Shown here: piece after piece, positions 54,576-64,000 of the stretch
How the letters are laid out: every line of letters starts with the position of its first letter
Position numbering within the stretch: position 1 is the first letter of the stretch
The notes under the pieces: model-generated
The model's input: the letters and a program-made list of their open reading frames with translations, nothing else
The model's database searches: none
Told to the model about the DNA's origin: nothing
Translations under genes and position numbers: made by a program
From: Carposina sasakii
Lineage: Eukaryota; Arthropoda; Insecta; Lepidoptera; Carposinidae
Length of the DNA: 64,000 nt
Reading direction: 5' to 3'
NCBI GenBank assembly: GCA_014607495.2
Contig: CP053159.1
Coordinates: forward strand, 4,967,501-5,031,500

Positions 54576-57500
54576 ATGTTAACAACACATTTATTTTACC
54601 TTCTTCTATGTTTGAAATGTATTGCTTTAGCGATTGGCGATGAAAATTTTGTACGTATCCTTACATCATAAGAACCACTGTTTAACCCTAACTTACTCTT
54701 ATTTAAACACTAGCTGACCTGGCAAACGTTGTTTTGCCATGTAAAAGGGGTTGATCCTAGAGGGGTGAAAATTCATGGTTGTATGTATTTTTGTATGCTG
54801 TATCATAAAAAAATAAAAACAAAAAATTTTGTCAAAAAAATAAAATAAAAAATTTAGGAGTGGACCACCCTTAACATTTAGGGGGATGAAAAATAGATGT
54901 TGTCCGATTCTCCACCCTAACCGATATGCATGCTAAGATTTACGAAAATCGGTCGAGCCGTTTCGGAGGAGTTTAACTTCTAACACCGTGACACGAGAAT
55001 TTTATATATTAGATTAACCCATTATTCCATACTGTTGGGTCAGAACAGAACCAAGGGTAACCTTCTAGCAACCGTCCCAGGAACTCGGAATATGATATTA
55101 GGTATCATGTTACTATCGATTTGCTGTAATTAGCTGGCTGATTTTCGGTAAAACTCATACTATTGAATCTATGTCTACAATCTAATATCACTTCCGTATT
55201 AGGTACTCGAATAGCATACTAAAGTAGCGGTCGTGGTCCTTTTCATATACACTATATACAGGATGATTTTTGGTCGTCAACGTTCCCGAAAACTACGGAA
55301 TCTTCTCATCATCACGATCATTTTTCTCCATGGAAGCATACCTGGGAAGTGTCTGATTTCCAAAATATTAGGGTCCAAAGTTAAGTAAATAGACTGCGTT
55401 TTTCTGCATAAATGCACATAGACGCGCGTAGCAGGATTTTTTCACGAAAAATAATTAATATCTGTCTATAAAAAAACTAACATAAACACTAGACACTATA
55501 AATTTCGCACGATCAAGGAATTTAAAAAAAATTAAATTTAAGAAAAAAAATTTCCCTGCATTTTTTTTGGCGTAAACTTACTTTATTTTATGTATAGAGT
55601 ATGTACCCTTCATTAATGGTGGCCACAAAAAAACATCCTGTATAAGCAGATAGATCCTGCACGTAAAGTACAAATTGTATTTCCAGGGAAAGTACAAATT
55701 GTCTACGATAGAAACTCAGACGTGCAATGGACCGAGACGAAGGAACTGCGGTAACCTAACATCAACCATTAAGGGTACAACTCATGTCATAAGTGACTTT
55801 ATAATATATGAAAATGTTGCCAATCCTAAAGTAAGTATCTTTATTCATTTAACTATACCTATACAGTATGATTTTTGGTCGTCAACGTTCCCGAAAACTA
55901 CGAAATCTCCTCATCACAACGATCATTTTTCTCCATGGAAGCATACCTAGGAAGTGTCTGGTTTCCAAAATATTAGGGTCCAAAGTTGAGTAAATAGACT
56001 GCGTTTTTCTGCATAAATGCACATTGACGCGTGTAGCAAGATTTTTTCACGAGAAATAATTAATATCTGTCTATGAAAAAACTAGCATAAGCAAAGGACA
56101 TTATAAATTTCGCCCGATGAAGTAATTAAAAAATTACATCCTTTCCCAGCATTTTAATGGCATAAATTTACTTTATTTGATGTATAGAATACGTACCCTT
56201 CGTTAAGGGTGGTAACGAAAAAACATCCTGTATATACCGCTGTAAGTTGTGCCCGCAGAATTTCCTGTCTACAAAATTCAAAGTGATTTACAGTTGTCTA
56301 GCTGTAGTTCAAAGCTAGAACTGCAGGATCATAAGGTAGATTTCACAGCCACGTATAGAATAGCGGGGAAAAATATAAATAATCAGCCCGTGCCTGGGAG
56401 AATGCCCGAGTTCCTTAGTGGACTCTCACTACATGCACCGAATGCACGGAAGGAGATGCAGCGGATGTTTTCTAGTGAAAGCACATCACAGTGTTATGTT
56501 CAGCTCAAATAAAACGAATACTGTCTCCCTAGGGTAAGATAGTAGCTTACAAAAATGGAAAGATGGTTGCTAAAATACAGATGGGTCCATGCGACCATTG
56601 GGTGATAAGGTCTATGTTCGAGGAATATGTGAATATAACAAACGATTGCGTCTTTTTAAAGGTAATGCATTCAATTATTTATTTAACAAAGTCTTTCTTA
56701 GTACACACGCTATTAGAACCCCTTTCATATTGTACCTGAATCTGTAAATAATCGGGATTTCGATGAACCTTTACGTAAATATAGGTATAATGAACGTTCG
56801 AATTGCAATGTTAAGATATTCTGATATTGTATGACTTGGGCGTCACAAAATATCACATCGAGACACTCTGAAATCTAAGTCACTCACTGAAAGTGTGTAC
56901 TAATCGTTTAAGCATCATCATCATCATCAGCCTATTGCAGTCCACTGCTGGACGTAGGCCTCCCCCAGTGTACGCTACATGGCTCGATCTCCCGTTTTTG
57001 CCATCCAGTCACTACCAGCCGTCCTCTTTAAGTCATCGGTCCATCTGGCCGGATGGCGCCCAACGCCCATTCGAGAACCAGTTTACTCCACCGTCCATCG
57101 GTTTTACGACAGATGTGGCCGGCCCATTTAAGCATACAGTACTTTAATTTTTATATTTATTGTAAAATATGTAATTATAAAATTATTAATAAAGAAACGG
57201 AAAAAATTCTTCACCCGAGTGGGAATCGAATCCATGACCTCTGCATTCCGTGCCAGCGCTCTTACCACTGAGCTACCGGGTCAATTACTCGGGATGACGA
57301 ATTTTACCATCTCTTTTTTAAAAATTACATTATTGGCAACGTTATTTTTTCATCCCGATAGCTATACACTAGTCAAATCTCGGCAAAATATGTAATTGTT
57401 TTAGTATGTAATATTGTTACATATAATATATTTTTAAGGGGCATTACACACATACACTGGACTTGGACAAAACTATTCATCAATTTGTCGGAGACTTATT

Positions 57501-57588
57501 TTACCTGGGCAATATAACAATAATAACCACGTACTACAATCAAGTATGTAATTTGTTGTGTGCACACATTTCTATATTATTATCTTAA
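54576..57588 (+). CDS. Small secreted six-cysteine protein 1, DUF1091/MD-2-like, 4 exons
   Basis: Coding exons 54576-54650, 55687-55830, 56533-56661 and 57439-57588 (498 nt, 165 aa). All junctions are phase 0 and GT-AG. Exon 1 encodes a signal peptide (MLTTHLFYLLLCLKCIALAI). The mature part holds cysteines at 38, 46, 93, 112, 153 and 157, with TCNGPRRRNC, GPCDHW, NDCVF and CNLLC, and possible N-glycosylation at NIT. All cysteine positions and exon phases match the next gene. The PCDH..F.NIT.DC.F pattern recalls insect DUF1091-type proteins, which in flies include chemosensory CheB-like members; that assignment is from memory and uncertain. AATAAA lies at 57593. A secreted lipid- or ligand-binding role is inference. 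Two related MITEs bracket exon 2. Confidence 0.8.
54710..55015 (+). repeat. Dispersed repeat, ACTAGCTGACCTGGCAAACG type
   Basis: Starts ACTAGCTGACCTGGCAAACG and ends with GGTCGAGCCGTTTCGGAGGA and TATATATTAGAT. In intron 1 of the gene at 54576. Relative at 33545. Confidence 0.65.
55257..55644 (+). mobile_element. MITE-like element upstream of exon 2
   Basis: TATACAGGATGATTTTTGGT to AACATCCTGTATA. Ends about 42 bp before exon 2 (55687) of the first DUF1091-like gene. Confidence 0.85.
55860..56235 (+). mobile_element. MITE-like element downstream of exon 2
   Basis: TATACAGTATGATTTTTGGT to AACATCCTGTATA, same orientation as the copy at 55257. Begins about 30 bp after exon 2 (ends 55830). Confidence 0.85.
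56257..56515 (+). pseudogene. Coding-like remnant in intron 2, repetitive
   Basis: An open frame after CCCGCAG reads through ATYRIAGKNINNQPVPGRM and SLHAPNARKEMQRMFSSEST to a stop at about 56512. It looks protein-like, but a diverged copy exists at 14985-15085, so it is part of a repeat or a dispersed gene fragment and does not belong to the host gene. Family not recognised. Confidence 0.4.
56928..57145 (-). mobile_element. RTE LINE C-terminal fragment
   Basis: The minus strand reads KWAGHICRKTDGRWSKLVLE, then EWALGA and, after a gap, the [25 protein letters not shown] tail, the end of an RTE reverse transcriptase. 5'-truncated. In intron 3 of the gene at 54576. Confidence 0.75.
57180..57372 (-). 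mobile_element. SINE with internal tRNA-like unit, inverted copy
   Basis: The reverse complement carries GCTATCGGGATGAAAAAATA, then GACCCGGTAGCTCAGTGGTA and GATTCGATTCCCACTCGGGT. Same order as 62508-62687 plus 63226 onward. The tRNA-like part (57216-57285) has good A and B boxes, but the first acceptor pair is lost. Confidence 0.75.
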
Positions 57589-57592
57589 TTGG

Positions 57593-57598
57593 AATAAA
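57593..57598 (+). terminator. Polyadenylation signal AATAAA
   Basis: AATAAA five bases after the stop codon region of the first DUF1091-like gene. Very close to the stop, so the 3' untranslated region would be short. Confidence 0.5.
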
Positions 57599-57924
57599 TT
57601 TGCTTATTAACTAGTATCATTTTTGGTTTTAATAAAATCCCAGGTGCAATTTGACTGCATCTAGTGCCAGTTAAATGTAGTGGGCAATTCGCTGTATGTG
57701 ATGTATGTAATGTATCTTTCTTAAAAAAAAAAACGAACTTTATTGTTTCCTACAATTTTATTAAAGATACTGGTGAAATGCTACTTGGTAAATAAAAAAA
57801 AATTATTTATTATTATTAACTGAAAAATGCACTATTGATAAACATATTTATAATATTATGCTTTACAACTCTGCTTGTTTATGTGTTTTAAGTTAATAAA
57901 TCATATCCTCCTTCTTATTCCTAT

Positions 57925-58145
57925 CCTACTAATATTATAAACGCGAAAGTTTGTGAGGACGTATGTTTGTTGCTCTTTCACGCAAAAACTACTAAATGGA
58001 TTTTGATGAAAATTCTAAATATGAGTTTATATATAAGAATAACACATAGGCTACAATTTATCCCGGGAAAATATTTTTATCCCGGATAATTACGACATTT
58101 TGTTTTTTCTGTAGTCCACGCTGACGGAGTCGCGGGCGTCCACTA
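57925..58145 (-). repeat. GACTCCGTCCGC dispersed repeat, inverted
   Basis: ATCCTACTAATATTATAAAC to CGGAGTCGCGGGCGTCCACT. Between the two DUF1091-like genes. Confidence 0.75.
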
Positions 58146-58542
58146 GGTAATAACATAAAATTATTGATATTCAGGTAACCATAAGATTTACTTATTTTAC
58201 TACTGAATATCTGTTTAAGTCTATTTATTATAAGAGTGCAGAAAGTATTTAATTGAATCGGACGCGACTGAAGTTTTGTAGGTACCTACCCTACTTAATA
58301 TTATTATAATGCACGTTGAATAATTTTATGATAAGCCATACGACATGGAAATCTAAAAATTATTTTTACTTATTATTTTTCACATTGATATCATGGATCA
58401 ATTTATTTGGAAAATGTCAGCATGCATGCAATTTTAAAATAAATTACTGTGCACCAAAATCTAAATTGAATTTGTTACTGGATAATTATAATGTAATCTG
58501 CATTATTGGAATCGTGTTGTTTTCTGTATTCTTTCGGGTGAT

Positions 58543-59684
58543 ATGGACAAAATATTTGTGATATTATGTTTATTGCATTTTATTACAGTCGATGCGACTG
58601 CGGTTGAATATGTAAGTAAATTTAACTAATTATATGAAAATCCTTAGAATAGTTTAGGTGCTGAATAATATTTGTAGTGTTAAATATTTTTATAAAATTG
58701 TAAATTAAACTTTCAGGGTCCGTACATATTAAAAATAAGACAATTTAATGTCTGCAAAGGTCCAAAACTTCGAGACTGTTCTGAAGTGACAATGAGAGTA
58801 GAAAATAACTCTAACGTCTATGTGGATACGTTTATAAACGAAAACGTGGCACGACCAAAGGTAAGATAGTAGTAAAATAATCTATTATATTTAAGGCCCT
58901 CTTGCAGCAAAAGCTAAAGGCCACTCACTTATAATAACATAACAATCTACTTCCGTGCATGTCGTAAGAGTCGACTTAGGAATTAGGGGCGTTCTCCCAG
59001 GCAATGAGCTTGTAACTTTTCACTCATCTTCGCTATACTAAGCGTGGAAGAATCTCCTTGGCGATTATGCAGTTCTAGCTGCCCAAAGATAGTACGACTT
59101 TTTGTTTTGAAAGTTTTGCTTTTGATTACTTTTTTATTGATCTGTCATTTATCATTACAGGGTAAAGTACTAGTTAGATCGAATGGATCAGCCTTTAGAG
59201 TGCAGATGAGATCACCCTGTGATCATTTAGTTTTGAGAAAGATCTTCGAGAATATGTTTAATATTACGAAAGAGTGTGTCTTTGTGAAGGTAAGCATATC
59301 CTGAATAACTAACTGACAACGCACCGCTTAAACCGATGATTGTAGAGACATCTAAAACTTGGAGGATGTGTTCTTTGTATGACATAGACATCCGATACGA
59401 AAGGATTTTCCGAAGTCCCCACGGAAAAGGAAATTAAAAAGATTTCTAAAGTATAGGCAGACGAAGTCGCCTTTTCTTTACTCGTACACTCATCAAAGTG
59501 TGTATATAATTGTGAATGTTCATTTCAGGGTCACTATTTTGCGTCGGTGGATATAGGGGATGTAGCCAGGGTGTATTTGGGAGATAAGTTCTTCTACGGA
59601 GACATCAGTGTTAAAGCAGTTTATTATACCAACCAATGTAACTTAATGTGCACCGAGTCTTCTTTCTCTATAACTAAAATTTAA
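58543..59684 (+). CDS. Small secreted six-cysteine protein 2, DUF1091/MD-2-like, 4 exons
   Basis: Coding exons 58543-58611, 58717-58860, 59161-59289 and 59529-59684 (498 nt, 165 aa), phase 0 throughout, GT-AG. Exon 1 is a signal peptide (MDKIFVILCLLHFITVDA). Cysteines at 36, 44, 91, 110, 151 and 155 lie in VCKGPKLRDC, SPCDHL, KECVF and CNLMC. The lengths of exons 2 and 3 (144 and 129 nt) equal those of the gene at 54576, so the two are tandem duplicates with strongly diverged sequence. Introns are short (105-300 nt) and compact compared with the repeat-swollen neighbour. Intron 2 holds a repeat fragment (CTTCCGTGCATGTCGTAAGA, 58950) shared with 15372. A secreted binding protein is the best guess; function not known. 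Confidence 0.82.
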
Positions 59685-59753
59685 TAATGTATTCTATTTA
59701 ATGTCATTTCTCTGTACCTTATCTATCTATAACTATATCCTAATCCATATGTT

Positions 59754-61232
59754 ACAGGGTGTAACAAAAGAGGCATATTAATTGAAAAATAGACACGATT
59801 TCATGGTAGAAGACTATCCACTTGTTGAAATTCAACAGCGACAAACAGTACATAATTTTGATAAGCATTATATAAACTGCACCATACATTATACACCTAC
59901 TAGGGTGGTTACACTGGACCTGCCCTGAATACAATCACCTTTCTAGTCACGCCTGCCCTTTCAGCTTAGTATGCGAGGTGTGTGAGTTTAACACTCGGGT
60001 AAAAAGTCAACCAATCAAGTTGTGCTCTTTATGACATCATGTCATCACCTTACAATGCGATTCGATGGCTGTCTGACGTTCACGTGATCGAATTTGAATT
60101 GCAAATTGTAAATATCTCCATTGCAATTTGATACATTTATAATTATCAATTTCCTTGATAAAACAAAAGCTATATTTACCTTTTATTTGAAAGAATATCT
60201 AGGCACTATTTGTGCAAATCTTGATGCATCTTAAAAAAAACTTTATTAAAATTTTATTAAAAGATTAATTTCTGACCTATGCCCCTACTGATAGTCCTAT
60301 CTTGGTAACTATATATAATTTATCTTATCTTACAATTCAATAACAAAGGAAAGGTGTTGTTATGAAGCAAATATTTTTATTGACAAATTAACTGTCAATA
60401 AGGACATTACTAATCAAATATTTAGGAATCAAGATAGAGAGAGCATCTAGTTCATCTTTCAGATATCTGCCCCCCTAGCATGACCACGCATCGTGGATAT
60501 CGTATCATACCATATCGTATCGTCTCTATACAAAATTCAACATGGCGGCTATATTTATCGTATTTTGACAGGCTAAATGTCGATAAATCGGTTTATCATA
60601 TCGTGTTTCGCAGGTCATGCTAGGCTTGCAAACCATTAAGAAAACAGGCCCTTAAGTCATTTTAGGAGAGGCTGTTTTTATACTTAGATTATAAAGAAAT
60701 CATGTACTTTCTCAGAATATACGAGTAAGGTTCACAAATCTAAATGACTATGAAACTCAGCCAGCAGTTAGTAAATTCAGTAAAATAGGAATCTAAATAT
60801 AGCCGCAATGAGCAGAATGCGTCAAGACATCGTCTACGGCTTCCGTTCACCATTTATTCTGCCCTACTTAAAAAAAAACAAAGTTAGGGTTCTTTACCCA
60901 AAGGGTATTCGTCTGTGATAAAGCTGTATCATGTACCGTGATGGTTAGACAGTTGTAACTACTGATGTATTTCTGCTGCCGCATGCCGCAATGACAACTA
61001 ATACTAAAAAATAAAAAGGGGCGGAACTCAAAGTAGCCCACTATAGATAACCTATCGACATTATATTTGAAATCACAATTGTTTTTCAAGATTGTAAACA
61101 TTCCTGAGTTGTATGGATATTCTATATATCTACTGTGTGGAGAAATAACCTTGTGATTTGAGACTACTCAAATTTTGTGAAAGGCTATATCCATAGCATT
61201 TCGCTGAACAACCCTTTCTGTTCCACTTATTG
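59754..61232 (+). repeat. Split MITE-like sequence with nested elements
   Basis: The left end GTTACAGGGTGTAACAAAAG and the right part AGTAGCCCACTATAGATAAC to GAACAACCCTTTCTGTTCCA match the 31455-31754 family, separated by about 1.2 kb of other sequence including the element at 60472. Whether they belong to one insertion is uncertain. Confidence 0.4.
60472..60627. mobile_element. Short TIR element, CTAGCATGACC ends
   Basis: CCCTAGCATGACCACGCATC and the inverse end GCAGGTCATGCTAGG. Internal TATCGTATCGT and AACATGGCGGCTATATTTAT blocks are shared with 7740-7990. Confidence 0.7.
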
Positions 61233-61555
61233 GCAGGTGTCGCAGTGTTCGAGTATGCGAGGCAGATGCTAGGTATAGTATTTTGACGTATGTATTAAAT
61301 AATTTGTTTGAATGGTTTGAACATTTTTAGCTCCGACCTATGGCTCCGACCTTTATTATAATTCAACTGAAGGACATTATGTATGAAATTAAGAACTATT
61401 TGATAATGGAATGGAATACATAATAGGTTTATAAGCTATTTGTATCTAATGAATAAAAAAAAATATCAATAATATTTATGACATATCGGTTACTCTTACT
61501 TAGAAGCATATAACATAATAGTAGCTATATTTTATTTATAATCACAAAACTTAAA

Positions 61556-61690
61556 ACACATTAACCTAACCCCACAAAGTAAGATCCCTAAAGGTTTTGT
61601 ATCGTGGGTACCAAAAACAGTAAATGAATACATAGATAATCATAATTATAGAACGCCTATGTTTATGTCTCGTAGGGAGACCATGCACAA
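61556..61690 (-). mobile_element. tRNA-derived SINE family 1, decayed fragment
   Basis: AAGATCCCTAAAGGTTTTGT and TCGTGGGTACC match the 3' body of the SINE, with several changes. Confidence 0.6.
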
Positions 61691-61800
61691 ATCTCCATTT
61701 GTATAAGCAAAGATACCTCTTTCATCTAGTCCACATTAAATTCATTCAGTCAATAGGTATTATTATGTTGAGCTATACGACAGTGTTATAACTTGCAGGA

Positions 61801-62102
61801 AATACCTATATTTTTGATTTAATTATCAGTAATCTTTGCTCTCCGCGCCAATTGTATCAGGCGATCCTGAGTGAGCTTATTGGTTATTGTGTAACACATT
61901 GCTATTTTTTGGATCACTTGTGACTCTAAGGCCGAATCTAAGGCCAAATTAAACGAACTAAACTATTTTTTTCTTGAAAATATGAAAAAAAATCAGAAAA
62001 TTTTGGAATTATATTGCAAAAATTTTCAGTGTTTTTCGCCTCAGATACATGGTCTGAAGTCATGGTATCAATATTTGCCTGGCTGTCAAAAACACCCTGT
62101 AT
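61801..62102. mobile_element. MITE-like element, CCTGGCTGTCA family
   Basis: TTTTCGCCTCAGATACATGG, TATTTGCCTGGCTGTCAAAA then ACACCCTGTATT at the right end. Relative of 21619-21945 and 50830-51262. Left limit approximate. Confidence 0.55.
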
Positions 62103-62194
62103 TTATTTTTCATGTGTTTCTGATGAATTTCGGTCACGATGGCCAAACTTAACGGAGATTATCCAATTACGCGGGAGATATTATACATATAATG

Positions 62195-62450
62195 CACAAG
62201 AGTATGGGCAAACACAGGTGCACTCTCCATTCCTTCGCTCTCATAGTCCGAAGGGACGGAAAGCCGAGACGACCGGAGAGAGATCAGGCGCAGGATCAAT
62301 GGCTTTACATTTTATCCGAGCTAAATGATAATTTTGCCGTAGTAGGAAGCACTTTCTTAGCTCGTTCGTAGTAGTGCTACGGAAAGAGCGTCGATACCGT
62401 CAACAAGAACTGCCTTTGGAGGAATAAATTAAATGGATCAACAGATTTAC
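62195..62450 (+). repeat. Dispersed repeat, ACACAGGTGCACTCTCCATT type
   Basis: ACACAGGTGCACTCTCCATT, AGCCGAGACGACCGGAGAGA and GATCAGGCGCAGGATCAATG form a block I recognise as common in moth genomes. The frame at 62014-62328 crosses from a MITE into it and is not a gene. Confidence 0.5.
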
Positions 62451-62507
62451 GAAAACAACTGGTACAATAAAGTTATTAATTATATTGGCTAGTGAGATTT
62501 GGCTAGT

Positions 62508-62687
62508 GTATAGCTATCGGGATGAAGAATAACGTTGCCAATATGTAATTTAGAAAAAGAGATGGTAAAATTCGTCATCCCCGTAATTGACCCGGTGGCT
62601 TAGTGGTTATAGCGGCTGGCACGGTTTGCAGCGATCGTGGGTTCGATTCCCACTCGGGTGAAATTTTTTTTTCATTTTCTTTATTAA
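62508..62687 (+). mobile_element. SINE with internal tRNA-like unit, plus copy
   Basis: AGCTATCGGGATGAAGAATA, GACCCGGTGGCTTAGTGGTT and GGGTTCGATTCCCACTCGGG. The T arm GTGGG/CCCAC pairs fully, but acceptor position 1 does not. Its AT tail continues after 63225 because another element is inserted at TTAA. Confidence 0.8.
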
Positions 62688-63225
62688 CTCTTTCAGTCTT
62701 GGTGGTTAGTGTCACTAACCACCTATTTCTGAATTTTTTAATTAAAATCTATGCCATCTACTCATAATCGGTTGAACTATCATGAAAGTTCGATTCATGC
62801 TTGACAAGATACGACCGAATATACCGCCAAATGAAAGAATGACAACTCAATTTAGTTGAATTGAATATTGCACTTACGTAATTTTAATTGCGTGTTTTAT
62901 AAAAAAAATAACAGGTAAGTAAGTTAGCTTTTATCTTCAATGTTTTTTATTAACTTTATTCTCATTTATCTGTTTTATATATATTTACATGAAAATACTA
63001 CTACTCTTAAGTTTTTTGCAGTGTATTCACATCGAAATGCGTAAATTATCATTAATAGTTTGTATCAATAGTCATGGTGGTTAGTGGCACAAACCACCTC
63101 ATTTTTCGAAAACCTTAATAAAAAATTTTTTTTCCTACTTTATATGATTTTTTTATTGTTAATAATGCTAAAACTTACATACATATGTTAAAAATATTCT
63201 TAATCTAAAAGCGTGACGGAAAGAG
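62688..63225. mobile_element. piggyBac-like MITE, 538 bp, TTAA target site
   Basis: Flanked by TTAA at 62684-62687 and 63226-63229. Ends CTCTTTCAGTC and the inverse of CTCTTTCCGTC. Removing it and one TTAA restores the SINE tail CTTTATTAATAATTTTATAA seen in the copy at 57180. Inner palindromes GGTGGTTAGTGTCACTAACC.. (62701-62723) and a near-copy (63076-63098) lie 13 and 127 bp from the ends. Non-coding. Confidence 0.82.
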
Positions 63226-64000
63226 TTAATAATTTTATAATTATATTATTAGAATAGAGACATGTTTTGCCAAAAAATTCGGCAAGCAAATATTTTAATT
63301 TACTCAATAATATCACAAAAGTAATTATAATAAGTAAAAATAATAATTAAACTAGATTTAACTAGTGGGATGAGTCATCTCGGATGACTATCTGGGTAGG
63401 TATAACATCCATTAGTCTTTTAGATTTTATTTTTGTTTGATAAACAGATCGCCATTTTGCTTAATAAAAATACACAATTTTCATAAATGTACATAAAGTG
63501 TTAAAATTTTCAATTTTATAAAAAGCGGTCGTAGTAGAAAAAGAAGGTTTAAGTTACTACCACCCTGGCCACACCTTTGTCTAATATTACATATTATAGA
63601 CTCTTTGATTTTTTTGAATTATTATTTTCTACGTTACGCAAAATCAACTATTGAGATCATGTTTCAACCGGGGAGACTTTTATTTTGAAACATACTAGGT
63701 GTAAAAAGACAACTTTGTTCTTTTAATACCTCGTATTCTTTGTAACATCACTATAATTTTTTTCTATGGAAGCACCCCTGGGAAACCACGGGTTTCCAAG
63801 ATATTGAGGTCCAAAGTTACATTATATATTTTTTTTTTACATAAATCCATCTGAAAGCGGTTAACAAACATTTTTTCAAATATACCATGTCAAAATGTTA
63901 TAATGTTAGTTTTGTAGGTACATTTGTACTTTGCGCATCAAGCGAATACATTGCTTGCAATAAAATGACAGTTTTTTTTCATATTTTTTTCGTCGATTCC
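63226..64000. other. SINE tail, then AT-rich DNA with a decayed MITE
   Basis: The first bases continue the interrupted SINE tail. Around 63760-63830 CTATGGAAGCACCCCTGGGA and TTGAGGTCCAAAGTTA resemble the middle of the GATTTTTGGTCGTC family, much decayed. Nothing else is supported to the window end. Confidence 0.4.

Noticed and set aside
57216..57285. tRNA-like sequence on the minus strand (GACCCGGTAGCTCAGTGG..)
   Set aside because: The first acceptor pair is broken, and the same extended flanks occur around the second copy at 62586, so it is a SINE unit and not a working tRNA gene.
62586..62662. tRNA-like sequence on the plus strand
   Set aside because: Shares about 75 bp of upstream flank with the copy at 57216; repeat-borne.

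Overview
The window is nuclear DNA of an insect, most likely a moth or butterfly. It is AT-rich, its genes are split by GT-AG introns, and it is packed with transposon debris of lepidopteran type: the RTE-LINE tail that reads 'cagtccactgctggac', tRNA-derived SINEs, LINE tails ending in (TCTA)n or (TTA)n, and many short terminal-inverted-repeat (TIR) elements. No rRNA, CRISPR array or prokaryotic feature is present.

Layout. 664-2854 (+) is a decayed transposase-like gene (DUF7869-type) with two 1-nt frameshifts. 3.9-9.5 kb holds repeats, including a perfect 52-bp inverted repeat. 9526-51361 (+) is a complete 8-exon secreted lipase of the pancreatic lipase/phospholipase A1 family (328 aa, Ser-Asp-His triad intact). 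Its fifth intron is about 32 kb and contains, on the opposite strand, two complete 11-exon cytosolic aldehyde dehydrogenase genes (ALDH1/2 type, 488 aa each): copy A at 18320-26117 and copy B at 32900-44726. They share every exon length and phase, so they are a tandem duplication. Copy B uses GC instead of GT at two splice donors (introns 3 and 8). 54576-57588 and 58543-59684 (+) are two tandem 4-exon genes for small secreted six-cysteine proteins (165 aa each), which resemble the insect DUF1091/MD-2-like families. The remainder to 64000 is repeats.

Function. The lipase would hydrolyse ester lipids outside the cell and the ALDHs would oxidise aldehydes in the cytosol. No shared pathway can be shown from sequence, and the nesting is a fact of arrangement. 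The most informative mobile elements are a hAT-like element with an exact 8-bp target duplication (16731-18206), a TTAA-flanked piggyBac-like element inserted in the tail of a SINE (62688-63225), a TA-flanked element with repeated CGAGCG motifs and a spliced coding remnant (27058-28941), a fold-back element built of TTTCATGAAATG units (36979-37823), and two same-orientation TIR elements that bracket one exon of the first DUF1091-like gene. All calls are by eye; gene models rest on intact frames, matching splice phases and family motifs.
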